Source: UBA5239 sp040394635 (GTDB taxonomy: Bacteria > Verrucomicrobiota > Lentisphaeria > Victivallales > Victivallaceae). From it: a stretch of DNA of 64,000 bases. The notes beneath the pieces were generated by a model. It worked only from the letters and a program-made list of their open reading frames with translations, made no database searches and was not told the origin of the DNA. Location: positions 58,940 to 122,939 of the forward strand of contig JBEBRW010000007.1 of assembly GCA_040394635.1 (NCBI GenBank), given 5' to 3'. Shown piece by piece: positions 44,808 to 53,687 of the stretch. Each line of letters opens with the position of its first letter. The first letter of the stretch is position 1. Both the position numbers and the translations under genes were made by a program.

Positions 44808-45638
44808 TCAGCCTTCGTTTTCTTCGACAATTTCTTCGAGCAGCTTTTCGATGGCGCTCTTCGGCGGCGGCTTCGGCGTACCCTCCACCGGTTCTACGGC
44901 GGGCTGTTCCAGCTCGGGAATATCGGTCACCACATGCTTCATGAACTCGTCTTCGCTGCTGAGCAGACTGGCAAAGGGCTTCCAGCCCCCCAGATCCTTC
45001 TGGCCGAGTCCGATGACCACGATCTTCTCGTTCGGCTTGGTTTTGCTGTTCCAGACCATCGACATCTGGGTCAGCTTCATCAGCGCCTCGGACTGCTGCT
45101 CGGTAATGCCGCGGTCCTCGTGATTCAGGTCCAACACGTAATTGGTCACGTAAAACTCGGGAACCACAAACCGGACATGGTTCATATCCGCCAGTTTCAG
45201 GTTCAGGAGCGTATTAAGCGCGTATCTCTGACCGGCCTTGACGGCACCTTCCTTTTTCTTGTCGGGCTGGATGAATTCCTTGACGATCAGCCGTTCCGGG
45301 AACCACATCGCCATCGAGGGCTCGCTGACGCCGAAAACCAGGTACACCTCATCCTTGCCGGGGATCACCCAGGCGATGTTGAAATGCACCAGCGCGTGCG
45401 GAGAAATCACCCCGTCATCCTCGCCATAGGGGTTGCCGACGATGTTTTTCGACATGATGTACGGCTTGTTGAACTTGACGTACTCACGCTGCATCGCGTT
45501 CAGCCCGGGTGCTTTTTTCAGCAGATATTCGCGGGCGCGATTCACGGCGCGCTCCTGGTAATATTCCGGGGACTGGCAGCCGCTAAGCAGCACCGCCGCC
45601 ATCACGAAAATGCTGAATATCCATTGATTAAATTTCAT
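44808..45638 (-). CDS. Hypothetical lipoprotein
   Basis: 276 residues. The signal peptide ends AAVLLSGC, a canonical lipobox, followed by QSPEYYQERAVNRAREYLL. The mature part has beta-rich segments (HFNIAWVIPGKDEVYLVFGV, VRFVVPEFYVTNYVLDLNHE) and an acidic, Pro-rich C-terminus (PAVEPVEGTPKPPPK, LLEEIVEENEG). No family was recognised. It sits between lysC and yicC, 21 bp after lysC. Confidence 0.75.
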   Translation of the reverse strand: MKFNQWIFSIFVMAAVLLSGCQSPEYYQERAVNRAREYLLKKAPGLNAMQREYVKFNKPYIMSKNIVGNPYGEDDGVISPHALVHFNIAWVIPGKDEVYLVFGVSEPSMAMWFPERLIVKEFIQPDKKKEGAVKAGQRYALNTLLNLKLADMNHVRFVVPEFYVTNYVLDLNHEDRGITEQQSEALMKLTQMSMVWNSKTKPNEKIVVIGLGQKDLGGWKPFASLLSSEDEFMKHVVTDIPELEQPAVEPVEGTPKPPPKSAIEKLLEEIVEENEG

Positions 45639-45659
45639 AGCACCCTTTTTCCGGTTGGG

Positions 45660-47066
45660 TTATTCCTTTTCGACAAACTCCCGATGCAACGCGACCTGGG
45701 CCTTCTGGAAATGTTCGCGTTCGATCATGAACTGAATATTGACCTGGCGTATACACTGGTCCAGCGCCAGCACGTTGATGTTGTTTGCCGCCAGGGCATT
45801 CGCCGCACGGGCCAGAAACCCCGGAATCTTCATGTTCGAGCCGATCACCGAGACGATCGCCACCTCGCGGGTGGAAATCTCCGCACCCGGGAAGTTGACC
45901 TTCATATCGGCCAGACACGCCGGAATGTTCTTGTTTTTCTGCGCCACATAGTGCGTGATGGTGTTCGCGTTGGTATTTTTGGCGATATAACTGAGCTTGA
46001 AGCGGTCGAAGCTCTTGAGCAACTGGAAGTCGTAACCGCTCTGGCCGACCATTTCGGGGTCGAAAACTTCGATTGCCAGCACGTCGCTGCGGCCGCAGAT
46101 CATTTCCACGTGCGGCTCCGGCGACACGTAATCCTTGCTGATCAAGGTGCCGGGGTGCTCGGGGTCAAACGCGTTTTTCACCCGGATACGGATGTTGCGC
46201 AGTTCCATTTCCTTGGAAGCCTTCGGGTGGATCGCTTCCATGGCCATGTCGGCGAGCTGGTCGGCGATGTCGAAATTGGTGTTGCCGATGATCCGGACAT
46301 TGTTCACGCCCATGAGCTTGGGATCGCCCGTGCTCAGGTGAAACTCCTTGTGAATGATCCCTTCGCGGGCATTGGTCACCACCGCGATCTTGCTGAAGGT
46401 GATTTCGCTGTAGCCGCGGTCGAAACGGTTCATGATGCCCTCGGCGCACTTGGCGTAACCGGTGACGATCGGCATGCATTTGCTGAAGTCGAGGATGCAC
46501 AGATTGCGCTGGATGTTGTCCTCGATGCTGCCCACGATGGTTTCGCGCCAGCCGGAGAGGTCCACGAACTCGGCGTTGATGCCGTGGTGGCGCAGGATTT
46601 TCACCGAATTGAACGCACTGTGAGCTTCGCCCACGGCACTGAGAAATTCACGGGTGGCCGGTAGGAAATCCTTCGGCTGGAAATGCCCGAACGTCCGCAG
46701 CGTCTGCAGATCTTCGAGGCAGGACTTGATCCCGTCCATGCGCTCGTTCACAAACGCATCCGCTTCCGCCTGGTCCAGTCCGAGGTCGACAAAGGTGCGG
46801 TTCAGCTCGATCATCTTCGCCCGGGTCTGCTCCAGGACGCTCTGCCATTCTTCGTCGTCGGCGAATTTGCCGTAAATGCCGGGCTGGCCGGTCTTTTTGT
46901 CTTCGAGCAGCAGATTGGTGATGCCGCCGTAAGCGGACACCACAAAAATACGGTTGTACAACTCTTCGCCCTTGCGGTTGCCGATGATGACATTGCGCAT
47001 GATGTCACCGAACATCGACATCGATGTTCCGCCGATTTTCTCTACGGTATGCTTGCTTAAACTCAT
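45660..47066 (-). CDS. lysC: Aspartate kinase
   Basis: 468 residues. The substrate-binding start is TVEKIGGTSMSMFGDIM, where most aspartokinases have KFGGTSV. Kinase motifs include VVSAYGGITNLLL, VVTNAREGIIHKEF and the YSEITFSKIA stretch. Two ACT domains follow from about 315 (MVGQSGYDFQLLKSFDRFKL; STREVAIVSVIGSNMKIPGF). It phosphorylates aspartate for lysine, threonine and methionine synthesis. The KIGGTSM form recalls aspartokinases linked to ectoine synthesis, but no ectoine genes are here. hom ends 1 bp upstream. Confidence 0.9.
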   Translation of the reverse strand: MSLSKHTVEKIGGTSMSMFGDIMRNVIIGNRKGEELYNRIFVVSAYGGITNLLLEDKKTGQPGIYGKFADDEEWQSVLEQTRAKMIELNRTFVDLGLDQAEADAFVNERMDGIKSCLEDLQTLRTFGHFQPKDFLPATREFLSAVGEAHSAFNSVKILRHHGINAEFVDLSGWRETIVGSIEDNIQRNLCILDFSKCMPIVTGYAKCAEGIMNRFDRGYSEITFSKIAVVTNAREGIIHKEFHLSTGDPKLMGVNNVRIIGNTNFDIADQLADMAMEAIHPKASKEMELRNIRIRVKNAFDPEHPGTLISKDYVSPEPHVEMICGRSDVLAIEVFDPEMVGQSGYDFQLLKSFDRFKLSYIAKNTNANTITHYVAQKNKNIPACLADMKVNFPGAEISTREVAIVSVIGSNMKIPGFLARAANALAANNINVLALDQCIRQVNIQFMIEREHFQKAQVALHREFVEKE

Positions 47067-47067
47067 A

Positions 47068-48363
47068 TTATGATATATCCTCGATTCGGAAAAGTTTCAC
47101 TTTTTCGCAGACTTCCTTCATGGCCTCGATCTCGGCGATGGCGCCCTTGATCAGCTCCTCGCGGGTCAGGTGGGTCAGGATCATCAGCGAAACGTTGTCC
47201 TCGGACTGCCCTTCCTTCTGGATAAAGCTGGAAATGCTGATTTTCTTGTTGCCGAGAATAGCCGACATCTGGGCGATCACGCCCGGCACGTCCTTGACCT
47301 GTATCCGCAGGTAATAGCGGTTTTCGGTCTTGTCCATCGGCAGGATGTCGCGGAAAAGCTTGCCGGGGCGGAACGCCGCCAGGCGGTTCTTGCAATTCGC
47401 GGACATGCTGCGGCCGATATCGATGATATCCGCCACCACCGCGCTGGCGGTGGCTTCGCGTCCGGCGCCGCGGCCGTAGAACATGGTGTTGCCCACATAA
47501 TCGCCGTTGACCATGACCGCGTTGAAGACTTCGGACACGTCGGCCAGCAGTGCGTTTTTGGAAATCAGCGTCGGATGGACGCGGATCTGGATGTCGCCGT
47601 CGACGTTCTGCTTGATGATGCCGAGGAGCTTGATGCGATAGCCGAGTTCATCGGCGAAACGCAGGTCCATCAGCGAAATGTCGCGGATGCCCTCGATGTA
47701 CAGCGGGTCCATGCCGAACCACTTGCCGTAGGCCAGCGAGGCCAGGATCGCGGTCTTGTGCGCGGTGTCGAAGCCGTCGATGTCGAGGGACGGTTCAGCT
47801 TCGGCGTAACCAAGCTTCTGGGCGTCCTTCAGGATCGGCTCGAAATCGAGTCCTTCGCGCTCCATGCGGGTCAGGATATAGTTGCAGGTACCGTTCATGA
47901 TACCGTAAATCTTTTTGATCTGGTTGGCGGCCAGCCCTTCGCGCAGGGCCTTGATGATCGGGATGCCGCCGGCCACGCTGGCCTCGTAAGCGACTTCCGC
48001 ACCGGACTTCTCGGCGGCGGCGAAAATTTCCTCGCCGTGCTTGGCCAGCAGCGCCTTGTTGGCGGTGACCACGGACTTGCCCTGGTTCAGCGCTTCGAGA
48101 ATAAAGGTTTTGGCGATGGTGGTACCGCCGACCAGTTCGACCACCACGTCGGACTTGGCGATCACCGCCGAAGCATCGGTTGTCAACAGTTCTTTCGGCA
48201 CATCCACGCCGCGGTCGCGGGTGATATCGATATCCGCCACGCCGGCCAGAACCGGTTTCACGCCGGTACGCGTGGCAATCATGTCGCTGTGTTGCAGTAA
48301 ATTCGCAGCCACCCCGGCCCCTACCGTGCCGAAACCAATGATCCCTACTTTTATTTCTTTCAC
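47068..48363 (-). CDS. hom: Homoserine dehydrogenase
   Basis: About 431 residues from the GTG at 48363 (VKEIKVGIIGFGTVGAGVAA), which has AAGGA 11 nt upstream. An ATG at 48387 with no ribosome site is also in frame. Motifs are the NAD(P) loop GFGTVGAG, VTANKALLAKHG, EASVAGGIPII and the substrate region GIMNGTCNYILTRM. An ACT domain closes the protein (YYLRIQVKDVPGVIAQMSAI). It reduces aspartate semialdehyde to homoserine. First gene of the leftward run with lysC. Confidence 0.93.
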   Translation of the reverse strand: MKEIKVGIIGFGTVGAGVAANLLQHSDMIATRTGVKPVLAGVADIDITRDRGVDVPKELLTTDASAVIAKSDVVVELVGGTTIAKTFILEALNQGKSVVTANKALLAKHGEEIFAAAEKSGAEVAYEASVAGGIPIIKALREGLAANQIKKIYGIMNGTCNYILTRMEREGLDFEPILKDAQKLGYAEAEPSLDIDGFDTAHKTAILASLAYGKWFGMDPLYIEGIRDISLMDLRFADELGYRIKLLGIIKQNVDGDIQIRVHPTLISKNALLADVSEVFNAVMVNGDYVGNTMFYGRGAGREATASAVVADIIDIGRSMSANCKNRLAAFRPGKLFRDILPMDKTENRYYLRIQVKDVPGVIAQMSAILGNKKISISSFIQKEGQSEDNVSLMILTHLTREELIKGAIAEIEAMKEVCEKVKLFRIEDIS

Positions 48364-48553
48364 GATGATATCATTCCTTCCAAACATGTTGATTTTTAAA
48401 AACAATTACTTTTTAATATAGCCCGATTTCAGTATTTTGAAAATGAGTTATTTGCAAAATATCCAAAAACATCTGAATTTTCAGACATTTACGCATTGAT
48501 TTTATCGTTATCATGGTTATTTTATTCAGCAGAGACAACAAAGCAGGTGGATA

Positions 48554-48961
48554 ATGGCGGACAACAACGAAATGCCGAGGGGCAATGAAACCATTTTGAT
48601 CGTGGACGACCAGGAAACGATCTGGGATTTCCTCATCGAAGCTCTCCAGGAGCTCGGTTACTCCGTGCTGTTGGCCGAAAACGGCCTCGACGCCGTTGAA
48701 ATCTACCGCGACAATCCTGCGCAAATCGATCTGGTACTCCTCGACATGGTCATGCCGCGTCAGGGCGGGCACCAGACTTTCTACAAAATCAAAGCGCTCG
48801 ACCCCAAGGCCAATATTCTCCTCTCCAGCGGCTATGTCTCCGATGAAGAAGTGAACGACCTGCTGGTCGAAGGCGCCCGCGGCTTCCTCGCCAAGCCCCA
48901 CCGGCTGAGCACCGTGGCCCAGGAAATCCGCCGCATCCTCGACGCCCACCCCCACCGGTAA
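48554..48961 (+). CDS. Stand-alone response regulator receiver protein
   Basis: 135 residues, a single CheY-like receiver. Acidic pocket Asp18/Asp19 (ILIVDDQ), phospho-acceptor Asp64 (LVLLDMVMP), Ser92 region (ILLSSG) and Lys114 (FLAKPHR). It has no output domain and no kinase is nearby, so it acts through protein contacts. The downstream repeat begins directly after its stop codon. No clear promoter was assigned in the gap 48388-48553. Confidence 0.9.
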   Translation: MADNNEMPRGNETILIVDDQETIWDFLIEALQELGYSVLLAENGLDAVEIYRDNPAQIDLVLLDMVMPRQGGHQTFYKIKALDPKANILLSSGYVSDEEVNDLLVEGARGFLAKPHRLSTVAQEIRRILDAHPHR

Positions 48962-48962
48962 A

Positions 48963-49035
48963 TTCGAATTGGTGAATTGGCCGCCACTCCGTGGCTGAAT
49001 TGGTGAATTGGGGAAAATTCAGCATAAGTCCGTGG
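48963..49035. repeat. GAATTGG-type interspersed element, copy 1
   Basis: A GAATTGGTGAATTGG block, a small GCC-CC-GGC hairpin region, then CTGAATTGGTGAATTGGGG and CATAAGTCCGTG. The same order of blocks recurs at 55580-55660. It begins one base after the stop codon of the response regulator. Confidence 0.75.
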
Positions 49036-49044
49036 ATATCCATA

Positions 49045-49071
49045 TAAAAAAAGAGAGGGCCTGAAGCCCTC
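49045..49071 (-). terminator. Intrinsic terminator of the modular glycosidase operon
   Basis: On the minus strand GAGGGC and GCCCTC form a stem with a 5-nt loop, followed by a T-rich tract with seven T in a row, 18 bp past the stop codon at 49089. A textbook rho-independent terminator. Confidence 0.85.
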
Positions 49072-49088
49072 CCGTATGGAATTTCTGT

Positions 49089-52000
49089 TTACTTGGCGAG
49101 GAGTACCGCCTGGCCGTAGCGGGCGGGTACCTTGCCGTCGGCTATGCCGCCGTACCATTCGGTCCAGTGACGGCTCTTGCCTGCGTCGCGGTCGTTGATC
49201 AGGATGCTGATGCCCAGATGCATGGCGGCAGAGGGCTTGATATTCAGCGTCTGCCATGGAATCGCGAAAAGGTAATGCGTCACTTCGCCCTCGCGGGTGT
49301 GGCGGCTGACCAGATTCGGAATCGGGGCGTTCAACGGCATTTCGTTCAGGTTCATGCTGGCCCAGACCCAGGAATCGGGCTGGTTGCCGTCCGCTTTGAT
49401 ACCGAATTCGGCGTAGGCGGTTTCCTGAATTCCGTCGTTGTTCGGGCGGATCATGGAATCTTGCGCCACGCTGACGGCAATCTGCAGCGAGTCGCCATCC
49501 CACATCGACGCGCCGTCGCGGGTGCTGACGGTTTTGTCTTTGGTATTGACCGAGAAGTAAAGGTTTTTCTCATCGTAGGCCAGGTGAATGGTTCCTTCCG
49601 GGCGGTCGAATTCGCCGTTTATGGCGTGGCGGCTCGGGGTACCGTCGGCGATGGAGTATTCGCCGCGGGCGGGCCATTTGTCAATGGCGGTGTTCAGAGC
49701 GTCCTGGCAATACGGGATTGCCACGGGCAGGATGTCGGCCGGGAGCTTTTGCGTCCAGATGTTGCTGCCGGAAGCGGTGAACCGGGCCTGATAGGTGAAC
49801 GGGCGGCCGTAACGGGTGTTCTGCAGCGGCAGTTTATAAGTTTTGCCGGCGTCGACCTGGGTAGTGGCCAGCACGGTTTTGCCGTCGGCCAGGATTTCGA
49901 GCTTCGCCTGCGGCACGGCGCCACCGTTGGCTGCGACTTCAAAGTTGATGGCAGGCTGCTTGCCATTATTGGCGGCGACCACGTTTTTCAGGCTCAGCGG
50001 CGGCAGGATTTCCAGCGTTTTCTGCCAGATATAGCGGCTGCTGCCGTTGTCGTCAAGACGGATGAAAATATCGTTGATGCCGGGCTTGACGTCTTTGCCG
50101 GGGGTGATGGTGACCTGCCACTTGCGGCCGCTGCCCTTGACGGCGGCTTCGGCGAAGGACATGTTCTGTACACGGATGCTGCCTTTCAGCCCTTCCGGCA
50201 ACGTGATGTCGATATTCAGCGGTACGCCGGCGGTGGTCTGGAGGACTTCCGGGTTGAAGGTGGCGGCGAATTTATCGGAGTTGAAATCGGCCAGCGAACC
50301 GCCGCTGATATACACCGGGGCCTCGGTCAGTTTCAGCGACAGGATGCCGTCCTTCAGCGGATGGGTATAGGTTTTGCCGCAGACTTCGGTAATGGTCACT
50401 TCGGACTGGTTGATCGGCAGCTGGAAATTGGCCGCGTCGGGGGTCAGCGAATAAGCCACGATCAGCGGCGTACCCTGGCGGTCGAACAGCAGCACGCGAA
50501 CCTGACGGCCGATATTGAGTTCACGAATGAATTCCGCGTTGTAAGTCTGGCGCGACACGGTGGCCCAGGCGGCGAAGGCCGGCTTGGGTTCGCGCTTGGC
50601 GTCACCCTTGCCGTGCTTGCGCAGGAGGCCGAAGTCGAGTTCGCGCTGACTGGTGGCGTCGTTCCACAGCCCGATGTGCCAGACGCAGGCCACGAGGTCC
50701 GGAACCAGGCGGTTCAGCAGTACCACGCGGGCCAAATAGGCGGCCTGCTGGATTTCGCTGACTTCGCCGCCGGGGCGGGTCGAATAACCGATTTCGCTGA
50801 TATACATGGGAACTTTGCGCCCGGCCAGTGCCGAAACCTCACGCCCGAGGCGGTTCAGGATGTCGACGTAACCGGAGGCGTCCGGGCTCTGCGCGCCGGG
50901 GATATACGGATGCAGCATGATCGAATCGATATAATCGGCAATGCCGTGGTTGCGGTAATAACCGACGTACTGGTTGTACTGGTTGGCATTCATCGGATTG
51001 ATGCAGATGCCGGCGACTTTGGCGCCGGGGTCGTACTGGCGGACGACTTCGCTTTCCATGCGGATGATGTCCATGACGTCGTTCATGGTGCCGTGGAAGT
51101 TCTCGCCGACCATCGGTTCGTTCTGGGTTTCCCACACGTCGACCAGGCCCTTGCGCGAAACGACTTCTTTGATCAGCTTCTCCTTCTGGACCATCAACTC
51201 CTCATGAGTGTAGGGAACCATCTTTTTAAAGGGATGCATCACGTTCATGCAGCGAATGATTTTGATCGGTTCGCGTTCGGCAATCTTCTCAGGGGTTGGG
51301 GGCGTCGGCTGAAAATCATCCTTCTGGAAAAAGGTGAAAAAAAGCTGGCGATCCCATTTGGCGCCAGCCAGCGCCCGCAGCTCCGGGGTTAAACCGCCCC
51401 ACACGCCAAAAGCCGGGTGGGCAGTTTCATAATAATCGCCGGGAAGCGGCGTGGTCACCATCATCGAGGTTTCCAGATGCTTCTCGACCTTGCCCCCCTT
51501 AATAATTTCAGCCCGGAGCAGGTAATAGTCCGGGCCGGGGAGTGCTACTAATAGTTCGTTTACTCCGGTAGGTCCTTCGCGGGAAAGGACCGGACGGCCG
51601 AAGCCGTCCGTAACCGTAACTTTCAACGAACCTTCGCCAACCTGACCCGCGACTTTGAACTCGGGCAGGCTGTCATAAATCTGAACCGGATTCGGCAGAT
51701 TGAAGGTGATATCCGGAGCGGGGGGCTCGACTTCAATGACATTGACATTGTCGAGGTAGACCTTGCCCGGAGCTTTGATGTTGAAGTATAGCATGATTTT
51801 CTTGACTTCGCTCTCGCCGTATTTTTCCGGAAACGGGCCGACGGTATAGGTGAACGTCTGCCAGCTGGTGGTCAGCGTGGCCGGAGCGTCAAGCAGGGTC
51901 TTCTGTTCGCCACGGGGGGCATAGAATGCCAACGCTTTGGCAGCACCCTGCATCATGAACGTAAGCTTGACATTCGGAACTTCTTCCGCGGCGTCGCAGC

Positions 52001-52901
52001 GGGCGTCGAAGCTGACCTGATACAGTTTGCCGGGGACAAAATCGAAACCCTGCACGATATTGATGTTGCGCCCTTCGCGGGTGGTGACTTCCAGGCTCTT
52101 TTTGCCGTCGCTGGCGTCATCGGAAAAGGGGACTGCGACTCCGGTGGTATTGATCCAGTAGTTCGCCACGCCCTGCTCGAACGAACCGTTCTTAAGCAAG
52201 TTGGCGCCTTCGGCTCTCGGCTGCTGCTGTGGGGCCGGTTTGGCTTCGGCTTTCGGAGCGGGCTTGGTTTCGGCCTTCGGGGCCGGGGCAGGTTTTACTT
52301 CGGCTTTCGGAGCCGGTGCCGGTTTGGCTTCGGCCTTCGGCTGCGATTCCACGGCGCCGGAGCCATCCTTGGTGCTGACTCTGATATTGTCCAGATAAAC
52401 CCGGCCCTCGCCCTTGACGCGGAAATAGATCATGATCTTGGTGACGTCCTTGGCCTGAAACTGCTCCGGGAACGGACCGGCTTCATAGGTGAACGTCTGC
52501 CATTTGGAGGTCAGCGCGGCAGGCGTGTCGAGCTGTTTTTTCTGTTCGCCGCGCGGCGCAAACATGCTCAGCGGGCCCTTTTCGCCCTGCAGCATGAACG
52601 GCATGGTCAATTCCGGGGTGCCGCCCTCTTCGCCGCAACGGGCGTCGAAGGAGATCACATACACGGCGCCGGGCTCGAGCTTAACGCCCTGCGCAATATC
52701 GACGCGCTTACCGTCGGTGGGCGTGACCACGAGGCACTGTTTGCCGTCAGTGGAGTCCGTAGTGTCGATCCGGACCATGCCCTGCTGGTTGGTCCAGTAC
52801 TGGTTGGTTCCCTGCTCAAACGAGCCATTCAGGAAATTCACCTCACCTGCCGTAACTGCCAGTGCCAAAACACTGCAAACACTTAATATCAATTTCTTCA
52901 T
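49089..52901 (-). CDS. Large secreted modular glycoside hydrolase (CBM4/9-like x2, clan GH-A barrel, CBM9-like)
   Basis: 1,270 residues. Signal peptide about 1-18. Two highly similar carbohydrate-binding modules (about 20-180 and 235-390) share SDGK..L.VT and APRGEQK..LD.PA.LT and are joined by a Lys-Pro-Ala linker of PKAE units. The catalytic (beta/alpha)8 domain (about 480-800) has the acid/base Glu in WETQNEPMV (near 595) and the likely nucleophile Glu in YISEIGYS (near 703), the clan GH-A plan seen in GH39- and GH5-like enzymes. The C-terminal about 200 residues look CBM9/DOMON-like (HLAYDEKNLYFSVNTKD, SMWDGDSLQIAVSV). The substrate is unknown. Last gene of an operon headed by a LacI regulator. 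Confidence 0.88.
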   Translation of the reverse strand: MKKLILSVCSVLALAVTAGEVNFLNGSFEQGTNQYWTNQQGMVRIDTTDSTDGKQCLVVTPTDGKRVDIAQGVKLEPGAVYVISFDARCGEEGGTPELTMPFMLQGEKGPLSMFAPRGEQKKQLDTPAALTSKWQTFTYEAGPFPEQFQAKDVTKIMIYFRVKGEGRVYLDNIRVSTKDGSGAVESQPKAEAKPAPAPKAEVKPAPAPKAETKPAPKAEAKPAPQQQPRAEGANLLKNGSFEQGVANYWINTTGVAVPFSDDASDGKKSLEVTTREGRNINIVQGFDFVPGKLYQVSFDARCDAAEEVPNVKLTFMMQGAAKALAFYAPRGEQKTLLDAPATLTTSWQTFTYTVGPFPEKYGESEVKKIMLYFNIKAPGKVYLDNVNVIEVEPPAPDITFNLPNPVQIYDSLPEFKVAGQVGEGSLKVTVTDGFGRPVLSREGPTGVNELLVALPGPDYYLLRAEIIKGGKVEKHLETSMMVTTPLPGDYYETAHPAFGVWGGLTPELRALAGAKWDRQLFFTFFQKDDFQPTPPTPEKIAEREPIKIIRCMNVMHPFKKMVPYTHEELMVQKEKLIKEVVSRKGLVDVWETQNEPMVGENFHGTMNDVMDIIRMESEVVRQYDPGAKVAGICINPMNANQYNQYVGYYRNHGIADYIDSIMLHPYIPGAQSPDASGYVDILNRLGREVSALAGRKVPMYISEIGYSTRPGGEVSEIQQAAYLARVVLLNRLVPDLVACVWHIGLWNDATSQRELDFGLLRKHGKGDAKREPKPAFAAWATVSRQTYNAEFIRELNIGRQVRVLLFDRQGTPLIVAYSLTPDAANFQLPINQSEVTITEVCGKTYTHPLKDGILSLKLTEAPVYISGGSLADFNSDKFAATFNPEVLQTTAGVPLNIDITLPEGLKGSIRVQNMSFAEAAVKGSGRKWQVTITPGKDVKPGINDIFIRLDDNGSSRYIWQKTLEILPPLSLKNVVAANNGKQPAINFEVAANGGAVPQAKLEILADGKTVLATTQVDAGKTYKLPLQNTRYGRPFTYQARFTASGSNIWTQKLPADILPVAIPYCQDALNTAIDKWPARGEYSIADGTPSRHAINGEFDRPEGTIHLAYDEKNLYFSVNTKDKTVSTRDGASMWDGDSLQIAVSVAQDSMIRPNNDGIQETAYAEFGIKADGNQPDSWVWASMNLNEMPLNAPIPNLVSRHTREGEVTHYLFAIPWQTLNIKPSAAMHLGISILINDRDAGKSRHWTEWYGGIADGKVPARYGQAVLLAK

Positions 52902-52976
52902 CGCAATCTCCTCTATTTCCTCATTACTCTATACAAAACTACCGTGTCTCTGCCGCCGTACTGAAATTCTCTCTGG

Positions 52977-53687
52977 TTAGAAAAGAGGACTGCTCGGCAA
53001 ATTCAAGGTAAGCACAGCATCCATGATATAGTAGTCTTCAAGTTGCGGATTGATTCTGTGCACGCTTTCTTCGCCAATCGCCCGGGCACCGCCGTCGGCA
53101 AATGCGAGGTTGGCACGGCGCTGATGACGAAGCGTGACCTTGCCGCTATTATCCCCGGTACCGTTGTTCCAATATGCAACCGCATAACCACGGGCCAGCG
53201 GAAGTGCCGCCTCCTTATTCTGTACGCTGTCGCCGACCAACCACGTGATAGACGGAGACGGCTTGCGTTGCTTGAAGATATTATTGTAGTATCCACCGGC
53301 CTTGCCACGGGCTGTAGCCGAACCGTCACGCTCGATATCATTGCACATGCCATAGGTATAAACGGCGTCGGCATTGTTTTTGTAGGGGGTTTTGGTTTTC
53401 TGCAGCGGACAGATAAATACATTGCTTTCGGCAAGGTATTTTTCGTCGACCATGCAGTTCGACCAGAAATAATTGCCTCTCAATTGACCGGCCGGAATCA
53501 GGCCGCTGTTGTCATTTGCATACTGAATGCAAGCAATGCCTATTTGCTTCAAGTTTCCAAGGCAATTGGTGGCTTTAGCCCGGTCGCGGGCCTGGTTGAG
53601 TGCCGGCAGCAGCATGGCTGCCAGGATTGCGATGATCGCGATCACAACGAGCAATTCAATGAGTGTAAAAAACCTTGTGACTTTCAT
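52977..53687 (-). CDS. Orphan prepilin-like protein with H-x9-DG domain
   Basis: 236 residues. Leader MKVTRF, then FTLIELLVVIAIIAILA, then a polar globular domain ending in RHQRRANLAFADGGARAI, a complete H-x9-DG signature. Residue -1 is Phe. The ATG overlaps the stop of the LacI gene (ATGA), so the two are translationally coupled, and the glycosidase gene starts 75 bp downstream. Sharing an operon with one regulator and one exported enzyme suggests a dedicated role in exporting or displaying that enzyme or in sensing its product. This is inference. Confidence 0.9.
   Translation of the reverse strand: MKVTRFFTLIELLVVIAIIAILAAMLLPALNQARDRAKATNCLGNLKQIGIACIQYANDNSGLIPAGQLRGNYFWSNCMVDEKYLAESNVFICPLQKTKTPYKNNADAVYTYGMCNDIERDGSATARGKAGGYYNNIFKQRKPSPSITWLVGDSVQNKEAALPLARGYAVAYWNNGTGDNSGKVTLRHQRRANLAFADGGARAIGEESVHRINPQLEDYYIMDAVLTLNLPSSPLF

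Noticed and set aside
44934..46664. 576-codon plus-strand frame
   Set aside because: Antisense to a lipoprotein gene and lysC; His/Gly/Val-rich shadow without domain motifs.
45660..48363. Possible fused aspartokinase-homoserine dehydrogenase
   Set aside because: The two genes have separate starts and stops with a 1-bp gap and different frames, so they are two proteins.
49167..51392. 741-codon plus-strand frame
   Set aside because: Lies wholly inside the 1,270-residue glycosidase, whose motifs, signal peptide and terminator are clear. The opposite frame is compositionally a shadow.
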